From NCBI GenBank assembly GCA_944391355.1, contig CALXTG010000068.1, positions 1 to 5,078 on the forward strand: DNA of 5,078 nucleotides, in the 5' to 3' direction. The DNA is from an uncultured Alphaproteobacteria bacterium (GTDB lineage: Bacteria > Pseudomonadota > Alphaproteobacteria > RF32 > CAG-239). Position 1 is the first letter of the stretch. Every line of letters starts with the position of its first letter. A program made the translations under genes and the position numbers. Under the pieces are notes generated by a model that had not been told where the DNA came from, searched no databases, and saw nothing but the letters and a program-made list of their open reading frames with translations. Shown here piece by piece: positions 4,096 through 5,078 of this stretch.

Positions 4096-5078
4096 ATGAG
4101 TGCGATAAGTCTGACAGCGTCGATGCGCAGCAACTTGTTGAGCTTGCAGAATATTGCAAGTCAGCAGGATATTGTGCAAAACCGCCTGGCAACCGGCCTT
4201 AAAGTTTCTTCGGCAATTGATAATCCTTCTTCTTATTACACCGCTACATCGTTAAACAATCGAGCCGCCGATTTAACCGCCCTGTTAGACGCGATGTCAC
4301 AGGGGATTCAGACTGTTCGTGCCGCCTCGGAAGGAATAGAAAGCGCAACGGCGTATCTGGCACAGATGAAATCTGTCGCCGAGCAAGCCTTAATTGAAAA
4401 CCTCACCGGTAACGGCAATACCGGCGGTGCAGTCGTCAGCCGCCCGTTGGAAGAATTTATTGCCGAAGGCTGGCAGGTAATCGAAAGCGGTATGAGCGCT
4501 GCCGAAATAGAAGCCTTAATGGTTCCCGGCGCCAAATTGGTTTTGGGGGAAGATATAACCCTTGATCGCGGGTTGAAAATTACCGCCGCCGGTGTCAGCA
4601 TCGACGGAAACGGCCACAGTCTCAAATATACGCCGTCCGCCTCGGGAGAAGCGGTTATTTTGCTTGACGGCGGCACAGCGCAGGCAGATATAAAAAATAT
4701 CCGGATAGAAGCAAGCGGCGAGAAGGTTTATGGGCTTCGGGTGATGAACGGCGCTTATCTGAAACTGGATAATGTTATGGGGATAAATGTCAGCGGCGTT
4801 GGTGCGCAGAAACTTGTCAACGGCAATGCCGACTTATATGACGGCCAAAGCAATACTCAGGCAATAGTGAATCAGATCGGCAAACAAGGGTTGGCAGCCT
4901 ATGCGGCGACGCAGTTTTATGCGCCGGGAACCGATAAGAACGGAGATTTTGGCCAAGGGAACTGGTATCTGCCTTCTATTGGCGAGTGGATGAATGTTTA
5001 CGGTTATGATATTTCCCGCATTACCTCGGGAGACGGAGAAACCGGCGCTGTCGGAGATAATAAAGCAATAATTAATGC
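4096..5078 (+). CDS. Flagellin-like protein with beta-helix-like and DUF1566-like segments (3' end outside window)
   Basis: The open frame runs from ATG 4096 through the right edge (327 full codons), so the C-terminus is not seen. Residues 1-105 match the flagellin N-terminal D0/D1 helical domain: RLATGLKVSSAIDNPSSY (30-47), followed by TATSLNNRAADL, IQTVRAASEGIES and MKSVAEQAL, the last corresponding to the RELAVQA region. The DNPSSYYTATSLNNRA style resembles Rhodospirillales flagellins. About 110-140 is a linker. Residues about 145-240 look like a right-handed beta-helix, with short strands and turns such as GVSIDGNGHSLKY (166-178) and KNIRIEASG (200-208). Residues about 247-304 (DLYDGQSNTQAI, then GTDKNGDFGQGNWYLPSIGE and W298) resemble the DUF1566/Lcl_C or Fib_succ_major family. 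No N-terminal signal peptide is seen, which fits flagellar type III export. The start is chosen because residues 2-11 align with the flagellin N-terminus and a G-rich RBS precedes it. It may be a filament protein with a large surface insertion or a flagellin-derived adhesin. The flagellin part is firm; the downstream domain names are moderate. Confidence 0.85.
   Translation, partial: MSAISLTASMRSNLLSLQNIASQQDIVQNRLATGLKVSSAIDNPSSYYTATSLNNRAADLTALLDAMSQGIQTVRAASEGIESATAYLAQMKSVAEQALIENLTGNGNTGGAVVSRPLEEFIAEGWQVIESGMSAAEIEALMVPGAKLVLGEDITLDRGLKITAAGVSIDGNGHSLKYTPSASGEAVILLDGGTAQADIKNIRIEASGEKVYGLRVMNGAYLKLDNVMGINVSGVGAQKLVNGNADLYDGQSNTQAIVNQIGKQGLAAYAATQFYAPGTDKNGDFGQGNWYLPSIGEWMNVYGYDISRITSGDGETGAVGDNKAIIN

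Noticed and set aside
3968..4192. Minus-strand 74-codon frame across repeat element B and the flagellin start
   Set aside because: It is built from repeat sequence plus the antisense of a well-supported flagellin N-terminus.
4308..4676. Minus-strand 122-codon frame
   Set aside because: It is an antisense shadow of the flagellin-like gene, whose plus-strand frame has clear family motifs.

Overview
The window looks like chromosomal DNA of an alphaproteobacterium with moderate GC and AT-rich intergenic gaps. Four things point there: a long-form hpf followed directly by ptsN (the order seen downstream of rpoN in many Alphaproteobacteria), a DUF1150-type small gene (a family known mainly from that class), a flagellin N-terminus resembling Rhodospirillales-type flagellins, and GTCAT/CTTG palindromic intergenic repeats. 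A host-associated or uncultured Rhodospirillales-like lineage is possible, but this is inference from recalled family resemblance.

Layout. Positions 1-213 are a leader with a long imperfect hairpin and two candidate promoters. Positions 214-1252 hold hpf and ptsN, 25 bases apart on the plus strand, closed by a perfect bidirectional terminator (1268-1300). A small DUF1150-like gene (1319-1555, minus) converges on that terminator. Divergent from it is a two-transmembrane hybrid-free histidine kinase (1666-3348) with HAMP, a cysteine-bearing PAS domain, HisKA and HATPase domains. No response regulator is visible. infA (3418-3639) follows with its own promoter, RBS and terminator. Positions 3669-4095 carry no gene; they hold two cloverleaf-like palindromic repeat elements plus fragments of the same family. 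From 4096 to the right edge runs an incomplete flagellin-like gene.

Functional reading. hpf and ptsN are housekeeping regulators (ribosome hibernation and nitrogen-type PTS). The kinase senses an unknown signal. infA is core translation. The most unusual gene is the last: a flagellin N-terminal segment continues not into the usual D2/D3 or the C-terminal helix but into a beta-helix-like stretch and then a DUF1566/Fib_succ_major-like segment. This suggests a filament-displayed or flagellin-derived surface protein. Its repeat-loaded upstream region lies directly against its ribosome binding site. Apart from this gene and the repeats, the window is ordinary chromosomal content.
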